From: Welwitschia mirabilis
Lineage: Eukaryota > Gnetophyta > Gnetopsida > Welwitschiales
Assembly (NCBI GenBank): GCA_051453625.1
Contig: JBOZIK010000001.1
Location: 172,313,876-172,377,875 of the forward strand
Length of the DNA stretch: 64,000 nt
Direction of reading: 5' to 3'
Shown here: positions 46,101 to 57,070 of the stretch, piece after piece
Numbering within the stretch: the first letter of the stretch is position 1
Layout of the letters: the number at the start of each line of letters is the position of its first letter
The notes under the pieces: generated by a model
Databases searched by the model: none
What the model was told of the DNA's origin: nothing
What the model saw: the letters and a program-made list of their open reading frames with translations, nothing else
Position numbers and translations under genes: made by a program

Positions 46101-47150
46101 AGAGTTCCTAATGATAATGCCTTATTGAATGTTTCTAATAATAGAGTCTGCAGGATCATCCTTGAGTTCCTTGATTCTTGGGATTGCCTTATCTCTCAAG
46201 TTATCTTCATTTTGATTAATAAAAGAGGAAGGAATTAGATCTTCATCAAGTTCAATGGATTTGAAGGTATCTGAAACATTATGGATTTTTACATTAATAG
46301 ATTCTTCCATATATAGGGTATGTCTATGAAACACTCTATAATCTCTACTTGATTAAGAGTATCCTAAAAATATTTCTTCATCAAATTTTGCTAATTCTTC
46401 TCTATCTCTTAGAATGAAGCACTTACTTTCAAAGGTTTTAAAATAAGATATATATGACTTATTTTCTTTCTAAAGCCTATAAGGAGTTTTAGAAGTTCTG
46501 GGCCTTGAATATATTCTAACACGACAAGACGTGTTCACTACTTTAATCCAAAATCATTTTGGAATATCCTTATCATTTGACATAACTCTTGCCATATCTA
46601 ATAAAGTTTGAATTTTCCTTTTAGCTATCCCATTTTGTTAAGGGATTTTAGGAGCTAAGAACTCATGGTCAATTCCATTCAAGTTGCAATATAATTGAAA
46701 TCTTTCATTTTTAAATTCTCTACCAGGATCACTTTATATTTTCTTGACTATTTGAAGTCTCTTACAAATTTTAACAAAATTTTTAAATGCATCAGATTTT
46801 CTATGAATAAAAGATACTCATAAGAATCTAGAAAAGTCATCAACCATAATAAGAAAATATCTTTTTTTGGATAGATTAGCTATTTGAATAGACCCAACCA
46901 AATCCATATGAATTAAATCTAAAAGTTTATTAGTTGTGATATCACTAATTCTTATATGAGAAATTCTGGTTTATTTCCCTTTTTAGCAAGCATCACATAG
47001 TCTTTTTTAAGAGAAAGAGATTTTTGAAAGATCCTTGACTATTTCATTATGACATAATTTCTTCAAAGAATTAAAACTAATGTAAACTAAACATTAATGC
47101 GAGATGATGTCTTCTTGAGTATAGGATGAAAGACAAGTAAAATTATTAGA
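46101..47150 (-). pseudogene. Sirevirus integrase and linker, copy e
   Basis: Linker piece at 46122-46334 (open, ending KDDPADSIIRNIQ), then the GYS block, the HEF and PQQNG-type region near 46620-46690 (on the + strand ttagctatcccattttgtta), and the core near 46780-46960 with its 'IHMDLVG' equivalent. Then the HHCC region near 47000-47100. Confidence 0.75.
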
Positions 47151-47612
47151 TTAATTTACACAATGTACATTTTTGTGTCTATTTGCTACAAGTAAAAGTT
47201 AATCTAATTTATTGTGTTTTACAATATACTTATTTTCATCAAAAAATACTTTATAACCTTTATCATAGATTTGACTAATGCTTAACAAATTATGCTTTAA
47301 TCCATTTATAAATAACACATTGTGAATATTAGGTAAGTTACCTCTACCAATGATTCTAATGCCTTTAATCTGAGCTCTTCCATTGTCCTCAAAAGTTACT
47401 TTTTCTCCATGATATTCTTTGAAGTTTATGAAGTTTAACTTATTACCTATCATATATCTAGAGCAACTACTATCAAGATTCTAGTAAGAATGATTAGTTT
47501 CTTTTAAAGCCATTTGGATTAATAGGCTTTGTTTGAAGATTTTGGAATCCAGCTTAGACATTTATTTTTACTCACATGTTGATTTGATTTTGAGAAAAAA
47601 GTAAACTTAGAT
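47151..47612 (-). pseudogene. Sirevirus protease, copy e
   Basis: Open from 47453 to 47199: MIGNKLNFINFKEYHGEKVT, FEDNGRAQIKGIRIIGRGNL, then IHNVLFINGLKHNLLSISQI and YDKGYKVFFDENKYI. These are the second half of the Sirevirus protease, where 'NVL.V.GLKHNLLSISQLCDKG' is diagnostic. The active site lies just upstream (LDSSCSRYMI at about 47480-47451), with the Gly of Asp-Ser-Gly replaced by Ser. Confidence 0.82.
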
Positions 47613-47712
47613 NNNNNNNNNNNNNNNNNNNNNNNNNNNNNNNNNNNNNNNNNNNNNNNNNNNNNNNNNNNNNNNNNNNNNNNNNNNNNNNNNNNNNNNN
47701 NNNNNNNNNNNN

Positions 47713-48184
47713 TATGGATTTTTACATTAATAGATTCTTCCATATATAGAGTATGTTTATGAAACACTCTATAATCTCTACTTGATTAACAGTATCCTAA
47801 AAAGATTTCTTCATTAGATTTAGAATCAAATTTTACTAATTCTTGTTGATCTCTCAGAATGAATCACTTAATTCCAAAGGTTTTAAAATAAGATATATTT
47901 GACTTCATTACTTTCTAAAGCTCATAAGGAGTTTTAGAAGTTTTGGGCCTTGAATATACTCTGTTTGAAATATGATGAGCTGTGTTCACTACTTTAGCTG
48001 AAAATAATTTTGGAATATCCTTATCATTTAACACAAATCTTGCCATATCTAATAAAGTTTGACTTTTCCTTTTAGCTATCCCATTTTTTTAAGGGGCTTT
48101 AGGAGCTGCAAACTCATGGTCAATCCCATTCGAGTTGCAATATAATTAAAATCTTTCATTTTTAAATTCTCTACCATGATTACT
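47713..48184 (-). pseudogene. Sirevirus integrase C-terminal part, copy f
   Basis: Restart after the 47613 gap within the integrase tail. Text equivalent to 'FENxxFxxYC...G..HEFSAPxTPxxNG' (near 48170-48070) and to FLGYS (near 47800) is present with stops. Confidence 0.7.
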
Positions 48185-48620
48185 TTAGATTTTTTTGATT
48201 ACATACCCATTTGCAGTTTGAAGTCTCTTGCAAATTTTAATAAAATTTTTAAATGCATCAGATCTTGCATGAAGAAAAGCTACCCACAAGAATCTAGAAA
48301 ATTCATCAATCATAATAAGAAAATATCTTTTTTTGGATAGCATAGCAGTTTGAATAGGTCCAACCAAATCCATATGAATTAAATCTAAAGGTTTGCTAGT
48401 TGTAATGTTGCTAATTCTTTTATGAGACATTCTGGTTTATTTCTATTTTTACCAAGTATTACATAGTCCTTTGTGAGAGAAAGCAATTTTTGAAAGACCC
48501 TTGATTATCTCATCATGACATAATATCTTCAAAGAATCAAAATTAATGTGACCTAAACATTGATGCTAGATGACGTCTTCTTGAGTATGAAATGAAAGAC
48601 AAGTCAAATTATTAGATTAA
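48185..48620 (-). pseudogene. Sirevirus integrase core and HHCC domain, copy f
   Basis: Best integrase copy. From 48600: HINFDSLKILCHDEIIKGLS and KGLCNT, the pre-integrase zinc domain with one Cys lost. The open piece 48185-48430 reads MSHKRISNITTSKPLDLIHM, DLVGPIQTAMLSKKRYFLIM, IDEFSRFLWVAFLHARSDAF. The first two acidic residues of the D,D-35-E triad are kept (Asp in HMDLVGP and Asp in MIDEFSRF). The Glu region is beyond the open piece. Confidence 0.85.
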
Positions 48621-49126
48621 TTTACATAATGTACATTTTTGTGTCTATTTGCTACAAGCAAAAGTTGATCTAATATACTATGTTTTACAATATACTTATT
48701 TTTATCAAAAAAAGACTTTATAACCTTTATCGCAAATTTGACTAATGCTTAATAAATTATGCTTTAATCCATTTACAAATAACACATTGTGAATATTAGA
48801 TAAATTACCTCTACCAATGCTTCTAATGCCTTTAATCTGAGCTCTTTCATTTTCCTCAAAAGTCACTTCTCCTCCATTATATTCCTTGAAGTTAATAAAT
48901 TTTGACTTATCACCTATCATACGTCTAGAGTAACTACTATCAAGATACCAGTAAGAATGATTAATTTCTTTTAAAGCCATTTAGATTAATAGGATTTATT
49001 TGAAGATTTTGGAATCTAGCTCAGATATTTATTTTTACTCGCATGTTGATTCAATTTTGGAAAAAAAGTAAACTTAGAACCTAACATGGAATGATGAAAC
49101 CAACTTTTGAAAAAAAATATAATCAA
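48621..49126 (-). pseudogene. Sirevirus protease, copy f
   Basis: Open from 48980 to 48705: HSYWYLDSSYSRRMIGDKSK, then FINFKEYNGGEVTF, IGRGNLSNIHNVLFVNGLKH, NLLSISQICDKGYKVFF. The active site LDSS has Ser for the essential Gly. Upstream, 48981-49126 is the C-terminal end of gag (FPKLNQHASKNKYLSWIP). Confidence 0.85.
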
Positions 49127-49226
49127 NNNNNNNNNNNNNNNNNNNNNNNNNNNNNNNNNNNNNNNNNNNNNNNNNNNNNNNNNNNNNNNNNNNNNNNNNN
49201 NNNNNNNNNNNNNNNNNNNNNNNNNN

Positions 49227-49700
49227 TCGAGTTGCAATATAATTAAAATCTTTCATTTTTAAATTCTCTACCATGATTACTTTAGATTTTTTTGATTACA
49301 TACGCATTTTCAATTTGAAGTCTCTTACAAATTTTAACAAAATTTTTAAATGCATCAGATCTTTCATGAAGAAAAGCTACCCACAAAAATTTATAAAATT
49401 AATCAACCATAATAAGAAAATATCTTTTTTTAGATAGCATAGCAGTTTAAATAGACCCAACCAAATCCATATGAATTAAATCTAAATGTTTATTAGTTGT
49501 GATGTTGCTAATTCTTTTATGAGACATTCTAGTTTATTTCTATTTTTAGCAAGTATTACATAGTCCTTTGTAAGAGAAAGAAATTTTTGAAAAACCTTGA
49601 TTATCTCATCATGACATAATTTCTTCAAAGAATCAAAACTAATGTGATATAAACATTGATGCTAGATGACGTCTTCTTAAGTATGAGATGAAAGACAAGT
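49227..49700 (-). pseudogene. Sirevirus integrase, copy g
   Basis: Restart after the 49127 gap. The same core as copy f but with stops (for example 49448 tttaaatagaccc versus 48348 tttgaataggtcc). Confidence 0.72.
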
Positions 49701-50324
49701 AGAATTATTAGACTAATTTACATAATGTACATTTTTGTGTCTATTTGCTACAAGCAAAAGTTAATCTAATATACTATGTTTTACAATATACTTATTTTTA
49801 TCAAAAAATACTTTATAACCTTTATCGCAAATTTGACTAATGCTTAACCAATTATGCTTTAATCCATTTACAAATAACACATTGTGAATATTAGATAAGT
49901 TACCTCTACCAATGCTTCTAATGCCTTTAATCTGAGATTTTTCATTATCCTTAAAAGTCACTTCTCCTCCATTATATTCCTTGAAGTTGATAAATTTTGA
50001 CTTGTCACCTATCATACGTCTAGAGTAACTACTATCAAGATACCAGTAAGAATGATTAGTTTCTTTTAAAGCAATTTAGATTAATAGGATTTGTTTGAAG
50101 ATTTTGGAATCCAGCTCAGATATTTATTTTTACTTGCATGTTGATTCAATTTTGGAAAAAAAGTAAACTTAGACCCTAAAATGGAGTGATGAAACCAACT
50201 TTTGAAAAAAATATAATCAATCTTAGAATGACTCTTTTTGTTGTAATAATGGTAGGTAATATTTACTAAAGGGTATTTGAAGTTTAATTTAGATAAAGGC
50301 TTGGATATAAACTATGATAAGAAT
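49701..50324 (-). pseudogene. Sirevirus protease and gag end, copy g
   Basis: Open from 50015 to 49761 (MIGDKSKFINFKEYNGGEVT ... GLKHNWLSISQICDKGYKVF), then active site LDSSYSRRMI upstream and the gag C-terminal tail to 50324. One Leu of the NLLSIS block is Trp. Confidence 0.8.
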
Positions 50325-50424
50325 NNNNNNNNNNNNNNNNNNNNNNNNNNNNNNNNNNNNNNNNNNNNNNNNNNNNNNNNNNNNNNNNNNNNNNNNNNNN
50401 NNNNNNNNNNNNNNNNNNNNNNNN

Positions 50425-50622
50425 TTTATGAGACATTCTAGTTTATTTCTATTTTTAGCAAGTATTACATAGTCATTTATGAGAGAAAGCAATTTTTAAA
50501 AGACCCTTAATTACCTCATCATGACATAAATTCTTTAAAGAATCAAAACTAATGTGACCTAAACATTGATGCTAGATGATGTCTTCTTGAGTATGAGATG
50601 AAAGACAAGTAGAATTATTAGA
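50425..50622 (-). pseudogene. Sirevirus HHCC region, copy h
   Basis: Restart after the 50325 gap at the pre-integrase domain (gagacattctagtttatttc on the + strand). Only the part next to the protease is present. Confidence 0.6.
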
Positions 50623-50985
50623 TTAATTTACATAATGTACATTTTTATGTCTATTTGCTACAAGCAAAAATTGATCTAATATACTATGTTTTATAATATA
50701 CTTATTTTTATTAAAAAATACTTTATAACCTTTATCGCCAATATGACTAATGCTTAAAAAATTATGCTTTAATCCATTTACAAATAATACATTGTGAATA
50801 TTAGATAAGTTACCTCTACCAATGCTTCTAATGCCTTTAATCTGAGCTCTTTCATTGTCCTCAAAAGTCACTTCTCCTCCATTATATTCCTTGAAGTTGA
50901 TAAATTTTAACTTATAACCTATCATACATCTAGAGTAACTACTATCAAGATACCAGTAAGAATGATTAGTTTCTTTTAAAGCCAT
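50623..50985 (-). pseudogene. Sirevirus protease, copy h
   Basis: Longest clean protease piece, 120 codons: MALKETNHSYWYLDSSYSRC, MIGYKLKFINFKEYNGGEVT, IHNVLFVNGLKHNFLSISHI, ILDQFLLVANRHKNVHYVN. Active-site Gly is Ser; the Cys that follows is Tyr; His of the HMTG block is Cys in this copy. This copy is contiguous with the full gag that follows. Confidence 0.86.
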
Positions 50986-52505
50986 TTAGATTAATAGGCT
51001 TTGTTTGAAGATTTTGGAATCCAGCTCAGATATTTATTTTTACTCGCATGTTGGTTCAATTTTGGAAAACAAGTAAACTTAGACCCTAACATGGAGTGAT
51101 GAAACTAACTTTTGAAAAAAATATAATCAATCTTAGAATGACCTATTTTGTTGTAATAATGGTAGGTAATACTTACTAAATGGTATTTGAAGTTTAATTT
51201 AGATAAAGGCTTGAGATATAAACTATGATAAGAATTAAATACACTAAGAAATGATTTGCTAGATCCAGTTTATTTAATCTGATAGGAGGTTGAGGAAATA
51301 TTATCCTTCATATCTTTAATTTCCTTTTCTCTAATTTCAAGCTTATCTAGTAGACTTTATTTTCTTTTCTCAGATTGTTTACTCTATGAGCCAGATTTTG
51401 GAATTCCAAATATAGTATCATTTCTATATCATTTAGCATATCATTAAGAAAAACTAAATCAATGATAAAAGAGGAGCATACCTCTTTAACTATAATGGTC
51501 ATAATAGAGATTCCACCTTGTTCTGAATCTGAGTTCTATTCACTCTCACTCTCTTCATCAATCCATATCGCTAACAATACCTTTTTTCCTTTTATTTTAT
51601 CATCCTTTCTATTGTTTGGTAGACACTTGATGTGTGACCAAAAACTTTGTAAGTATAGCACTAAATTTCTCATCGTCCTTTCTCTTTTATTCTTGGTGGT
51701 CTCTTAGATTGACCTCCACTTTCTATCTCTACATGAAGTATCTAAATCTTCTAGCTAAAAGAGCCACTTCATCATTGCTTTTTACTTCTTGGTCAAATCC
51801 ATCCTCGATCTCAGGGATTTTATGAGTAGTAGTCAAGGCCATACTTTTCTTCTTTTGTTTTCTAAATTTAAGTTCAAATGTGTGAATGTTCCATTGGAAT
51901 TCATCCATCTTCATAATATTCAGATCCTTGCTTTCTTCAATGGCAATTAATTTGGATTCAAACCTTATGGATAGAGATCTCAATGCTTTGTGAACTACTC
52001 TTTATTATTCAATAATTTCACCTAAGTCATACATAGAATTTACAATATCTATTACCTTTGCAAAGAAATCATTTATACCTTTATCATCTTCCATCTTTAT
52101 ATCTTCAAACTAAGTGACAAGCATCTAAAGCCTAGCCTACTTTACTAGGCTAGTTTCCTCACGAATAATCTTTAAGATGTCCCAAGCTTCTTTAGCAGTG
52201 ATGCAATTTACTACTCTTTTAAAATATTCTGGACCTATGGCATAGAAGATGACATTCATTCCTTTAAAGTTATAAGTTACTGCTAAATTTTTGTTAGGCA
52301 TCCATTTGTTCTTTCTCTTTGGAGTAGCTAACTTGGTTACAAGATCTTGCATAGTGTGAAGACAATACCCATTAGTAATAGACTCCCATATTTTAAGGTT
52401 AATAGATTGAATAAAGACCCTTATCTTTGCCTTCTAATAATCATAGTTGGTTCCATCAAAGAAGGGAATCCTTGTGATAGAATTTCCTTTCATGGGCCGA
52501 CTCAT
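50986..52505 (-). pseudogene. Sirevirus gag, copy h
   Basis: Capsid/nucleocapsid gene from the ATG at 52503-52505, contiguous with protease copy h. Order on the - strand: MSRPMKGNSITRIPFFDGTN then YDY and a stop (TGG to TAG), MQDLVTKLATPKRKNKWMPN, NVIFYAIGPEYFKRVVNCIT then AKEAWDIL (UBN2-type gag domain), LRSLSIRFESKLIAIEESKD, VALLARRFRYFM. A zinc knuckle lies at 51616-51660 (CYTYKVFGHTSSVY), with the second and fourth metal ligands changed Cys to Tyr. Then a coiled coil (LEFQNLAHRVNNLRKENK, KLEIREKEIKDMKD), typical of Sirevirus gag C-termini. Several stops. Confidence 0.85.
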
Positions 52506-52552
52506 TTTTTAGGGTTAAATGGAGTAGAGATCTATTAGGATCTATTACTTAA

Positions 52553-52568
52553 CCTTGCTCTAATACCA
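52553..52568 (-). promoter_or_regulatory. Primer-binding site, copy h
   Basis: TGGTATTAGAGCAAGG on the - strand, two bases after the LTR 3' end (52571). It is complementary to the 3' end of plant initiator tRNA-Met except for a C-to-T change. It fixes the boundary between 5' LTR and internal region. Confidence 0.82.
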
Positions 52569-52570
52569 AT

Positions 52571-52703
52571 TGAAAATAGTAGATCAATTCTAAAGGGGGC
52601 TGAATAGGTCTTAAATCCAATTTTCGTATTCTTTAAAACCTACAAATAAAATAAACAAATGTATAAAACATAAATGCAAGATATTTTAATGGTGGATAGA
52701 CAC
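52571..52703 (-). repeat. Sirevirus 5' LTR, fragment h
   Basis: The 133 bases of the 5' LTR next to the primer-binding site, ending at the gap 52704-52803. Matches 54086-54218. Confidence 0.75.
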
Positions 52704-52803
52704 NNNNNNNNNNNNNNNNNNNNNNNNNNNNNNNNNNNNNNNNNNNNNNNNNNNNNNNNNNNNNNNNNNNNNNNNNNNNNNNNNNNNNNNNNNNNNNNNN
52801 NNN

Positions 52804-54020
52804 GTTAAGGAAATATTATCCTTCATATCTTTAATTTCCTTTTCTCTAATTTTAAGCTTATCTAGTAGACTTTTATTTTCTTTTCTCAGATTGTTTACTA
52901 TATGAGCCAAATTTTGAAATTCCAAATATAGTCTCATTTGTATATCATTTAGTGTATCATTAAGAATAACTAAATCAATGATAAGAGAGGAGCATACCTC
53001 TTCATCTATAATGGTCATAAGAGAGATTTCACCTTGTTCTAAATCTAAGTTCTATTCACTCTCACTCTCTTCATCATTCCATATCGTTAACAAAACCTTT
53101 TTTCCTTTTCTTTTATCATCCTTTCTATTTTTTGATAGACACTTAATGTGTGACCAAAAACTTTGCAAGTATAGCACTAAATTTCTCATCATCCCTTCTC
53201 TTTTATTCTTGGTGGTATCTTAGATTGACCTCTACTTTCTGTCTCTACATGAAGTATCTAAATATTTTGGATAAAAGAGCCACTTTATCATCACTTTTTA
53301 CTTCTTGGTCAAATCCATCCTCGATCTCAGGGATTTTATGAGTAGTAGTCAAGGCCATACTTTTCTTATTTTGTTTTTAAATTTAAGTTCAAATGTGTGA
53401 ATGTTCCATTGAAATTCATCCATCTTTATAATATTTAGATCCTTACTTTCTTCAATGGTAGTTAATTTAGATTCGAACCTTATGGACAGAGATCTCAATG
53501 CTTGGCAAACTACTCTTGATTCTTCAATGATTTCACTTAAGTCATACATAGAATTTACAATATCTATTATCTTTGCAAAGAAATCATTTATATCTTTATC
53601 ATCTTCCATCTTTATATCTTTAAACTAAGTGACAAGCATCTGAAGCTTATCCTACTTTACTAGGCTAGTTTGCTCACGAATAGTATTTAAGATGTTCCAA
53701 GCTTCTTTAGTAGTGGTGCAATTTACTACTCTTTTAAAATATTCTGGACTTATGGCATAGAATATGGCATTCATTCCTTTAAAGTTATAAGTTACTGCTA
53801 AATTTTTGTTAGGCATCCATTTGTTCTTACTCTTTGAAGTAGCTAACTTGGTTACAAGATCTTGCATAGTGCGAAGACGATATCCATTAGTAATAGACTC
53901 CCATATTTCAAGGTTAATAGATTGAACAAAGTCCCTTATCTTTGCCTTCTAATAATCATAGTTGATTCCATCAAAGAAGGGAATCCTTGTGATAGAATTT
54001 TCTTTCATGGGCCGACTCAT
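52804..54020 (-). pseudogene. Sirevirus gag, copy i
   Basis: Second copy of most of gag, from the ATG at 54018-54020. MSRPMKENSITRIPFFDGIN, YDY then TAG; MQDLVTKLATSKSKNKWMPN; NAIFYAISPEYFKRVVNCTT; MEDDKDINDFFAKIIDIVNS then MYDLSEIIEESRVVCQALRS; IEESKDLNIIKMDEFQWNIH; then the zinc knuckle region and the coiled-coil LEFQNLAHIVNNLRKENKSL (to about 52820). Both gag copies share the Trp-to-stop at YDYW, so that mutation predates the duplication or is common to both alleles. Intact except for about four stops. Confidence 0.86.
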
Positions 54021-54067
54021 TTTCTAGGGTTAAATGGAGTAGAGATCTATTAGGATCTATTACTCCA

Positions 54068-54083
54068 CCTTGCTCTAATACCA
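54068..54083 (-). promoter_or_regulatory. Primer-binding site, copy i
   Basis: TGGTATTAGAGCAAGG, identical to copy h, separated by AT from the LTR end TTTTCA (54086). Confidence 0.84.
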
Positions 54084-54085
54084 AT

Positions 54086-55320
54086 TGAAAATAGTAGATC
54101 AATCCTAAAGTGGGCTGAATAGGTCTTAAATTCAATTTTTGTATTCTTTAAAACCTACAAATAAAATAAACAAATGATAAAACATAAATGTAAGATATTT
54201 TAATGATGGATAGATACCATCCTTCAGTCCCTTAAACCTCTTGTTTCTGGCCAGTATATATTAACTTCCAAGATTGATTTTCAGGCTTATTAAAAACCTA
54301 TTCCAACATTAGAGGATTTTAAGGCTGATCCTCAACCATAAAAGAAAGGAAGTATGATGAATTCATAAATGCACAGATTTGTTCTCAATGATGCAACAAT
54401 CGTTTCTTCATAGAAGATGCAGAAAGATGCAACGATAGCTTCAAATAGAAATCTGAACTTATAGCTTGTTCAAATATAATGATAAAATGGTATGAGAGTT
54501 TTTCTTTTCCTATTTATTGGTGTGATAAAAAAAAGTACTTTCATTTTGATTTAAAAGATGCTTAAATAATAAAAGTGCATAAGGGAAGGAAAGTGAACCA
54601 TTATAAAATTTTGCACTTTTTGATGAACCATTAGAAACATAACAATTACATTTGTACTATGTACAATTAACCTCAATATAATACTAGGTCACCTAGATAT
54701 CTAGTTTTCCTTCTTTCTTATCTTTAATTCCCCTTATTTTTTGTATATTTTTTAGTATAGAATAGATGCATGTTTGGTTTCCCTTATGAATGTATGTAGT
54801 CAAACTTTATTTGGTCAACCTTACTTTGATGACTCAATTAATCTTGTGAGGGTCGATTATAGGAAGTATGTGATTACTTGAAACTAACTTCTTTGATCAC
54901 TCTTGCTATTAGGAAACTAAAGATTTACTAGTTGTCATGTGGTTACCCGTCTATAACTAGTTAGTTTTCCATTTTGTTATCATACTAAATTTACTAGGTT
55001 ATAGCACTGTCACTCATATGTTTTTAGTTATTGCCTAGATTTGTCCCAGTTTTTACATAGAGGTTCTGATTGGATTACCTGAATAGATTTTCATAGCTTC
55101 CTATGTTGGAACTAATCTTATTCTTGATGTATCAGCATTGTTTCCCAATAAGATACACTCAGTTGTCTATTTTATAATGGGTCTTCTTCCTAATGTATTA
55201 TCATAATCATTCAGTATAATAGGTTTGATTGCCTGAACCTAAAGCAATTTCATAGTTATTAACAGATCGGTTGTCTGGTTAAAAGAACCAGTCACTCTAT
55301 GCTGAAAAATCTCTGCATAA
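54086..55320 (-). repeat. Sirevirus 5' LTR, copy i (truncated)
   Basis: LTR on the - strand, matching copies a-c from its 3' end for about 1235 bases. It then diverges at about 55320, just after gctgaaaaatctctgcataa, so the LTR's first 90-100 bases (TGTTAAGAATCC...) are missing and replaced by unrelated AT-rich DNA. The GGTCACC motifs are strongly decayed (ggttttc, ggtcaac). Confidence 0.75.
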
Positions 55321-55664
55321 GAGAGATGAAATTATTCTTTAAAATTGCAATAAGAAAATTTTTCTTGATAAGAATTTTAAAAACTGTTATTATCTATTTT
55401 ATCAAATTTACTTTCTAATGTATTAAAAATTCAATCAATAGTATAAGCAACATTTAAGAAAGATAATATTTTTCCAAACTCTTTGATTTTTTCAAAGGTT
55501 ATTAGGACAATGCATGTTACAAATTATAAGAAATGCCAAGGTACTATATAAAATAACCCAAATAGATCTTTTCATGATGATTAAATTTATGATTTAAAAT
55601 GCTTCCTTCCATTTCTATTTATTAAAATTATTGCTTCTTTGTTATGAACCTTAATATTAGTTTA
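55321..55664. repeat. DNA outside the truncated 5' LTR, copy i
   Basis: Unrelated AT-rich sequence (agagatgaaattattcttta...). It repeats at 56346-56690 with few changes. No gene. Confidence 0.6.
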
Positions 55665-55764
55665 NNNNNNNNNNNNNNNNNNNNNNNNNNNNNNNNNNNN
55701 NNNNNNNNNNNNNNNNNNNNNNNNNNNNNNNNNNNNNNNNNNNNNNNNNNNNNNNNNNNNNNNN

Positions 55765-56345
55765 TTTTTAGTAGATTTTTTAGTATAGAATAGATGCATG
55801 TTCGGTTTCCCTTATGAATGTATGTAGTCAAACTTTATTTGATCAACCTTACTTTGATGACTCAGTTGACCTTGTGAGGGTAGATTATAGGCAGTATGCG
55901 ATTACCTGTAACTAAGTTCTTTGGTCATTCTTACTATTAGAAAACTAAAGATTCACTAGTTGTCATGTGGTCACTCGTCTGTAACTGGTCAGTTGTCCGT
56001 TTTGTTATCATACTGAATTTACTAGGTTATAGCACTGTCGCTCATATGTTTTTAGTTGTTGCCTACGTTTGCCCTAGTTTTTACATAGAGGTTCTAATTG
56101 GATCACCTAAATAGATTTTCATAGCTTACTGTGCTAGAACTAATCTTCTTCTTGATGTATCAGCATTGTTTCCTAATAAGATACACTCAGTTGTCTGTTT
56201 TATAATGGATCTTCTTCCTAATGTATTATCATGATCATCTGGTATAATAGGTTTGATCGCCTGAGCCTAAAGTAGTTTCATAGTTATTAATAGATTGGTT
56301 GTCTGGTTAAAAGAACCAGTCGCTCGGTGCTGAAAAATCTCTGCA
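55765..56345 (-). repeat. Sirevirus 5' LTR, copy j (truncated)
   Basis: Restart within the LTR after the gap, equivalent to 54740-55320, with the same breakpoint and the same foreign sequence beyond it. Confidence 0.75.
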
Positions 56346-57049
56346 CATGAGAGATGAAATTATTCTTTAAAATTACAATAAGAAAATTTTTCTTGATAAT
56401 AATTTTAAAAACTATTATTATCTATTTTATCAAATTTACTTTCTAATGTATTAAAAATTCAATCAATAGTATAAGGAACATTTAAGAAAGATAATATTTT
56501 TCCAAACTCTTTGATTTTTTCAAAGGTTATTAGGACAATGCATGTTATGAATTCTAAGAAATGCCAAGGTACTATATAAAATGGCCCAAATAGCTCTTTT
56601 CATGATGATCAAATTTATGATTTAAAATGCTTCCTTCCATTTCTATTTATTAAAATTATTACTTCTTTGTTATGAACCTTAATATTAATTTAGAGAATCA
56701 TATACTTTTTAAGAATTATTTTACTAATAAAGAAGGTGTCCCAAATAACTCTGTCATAATGATCTTAGCCAGAATTTAAAATTTTGCACTCTATTTCTAG
56801 TTTATTAAAATTATTTATCCTTATTTATTAACTTAAGATTAGTTTAAAGAACCATATAACTTGTAACAATTACTTTATCAATAAAGAACAGATTAAAAGA
56901 TATAATTTTAATTTCTTATAATAATAAAGTAGATCAAAAACTAATTTCTAGTTTCAAATAAAATATCTAGCAAGCTTAGATGGAATCATATCTATAAAGC
57001 CCTTAGCATTTCATAAAAGAATGCTATTTAAAAGAGTAACATGCCCTAN
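56346..57049. repeat. 5' flank with a diverged tandem repeat
   Basis: Continues past copy i. Two adjacent units of about 155 bases, 56580-56735 and 56736-56890, share cccaaata-ctct, catgatgat or cataatgatc, atttctatttattaaaattatt, ttaatattaatttagagaatcatata and actaataaagaa in the same order, heavily diverged. Satellite-like. Ends at a gap of about 21 Ns (about 57050-57070). Confidence 0.6.
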
Positions 57050-57070
57050 NNNNNNNNNNNNNNNNNNNNN

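Noticed and set aside
51462-54053. Several + strand frames of 63-81 codons opposite gag
   Set aside because: They are antisense shadows of the gag coding strand, duplicated with it.
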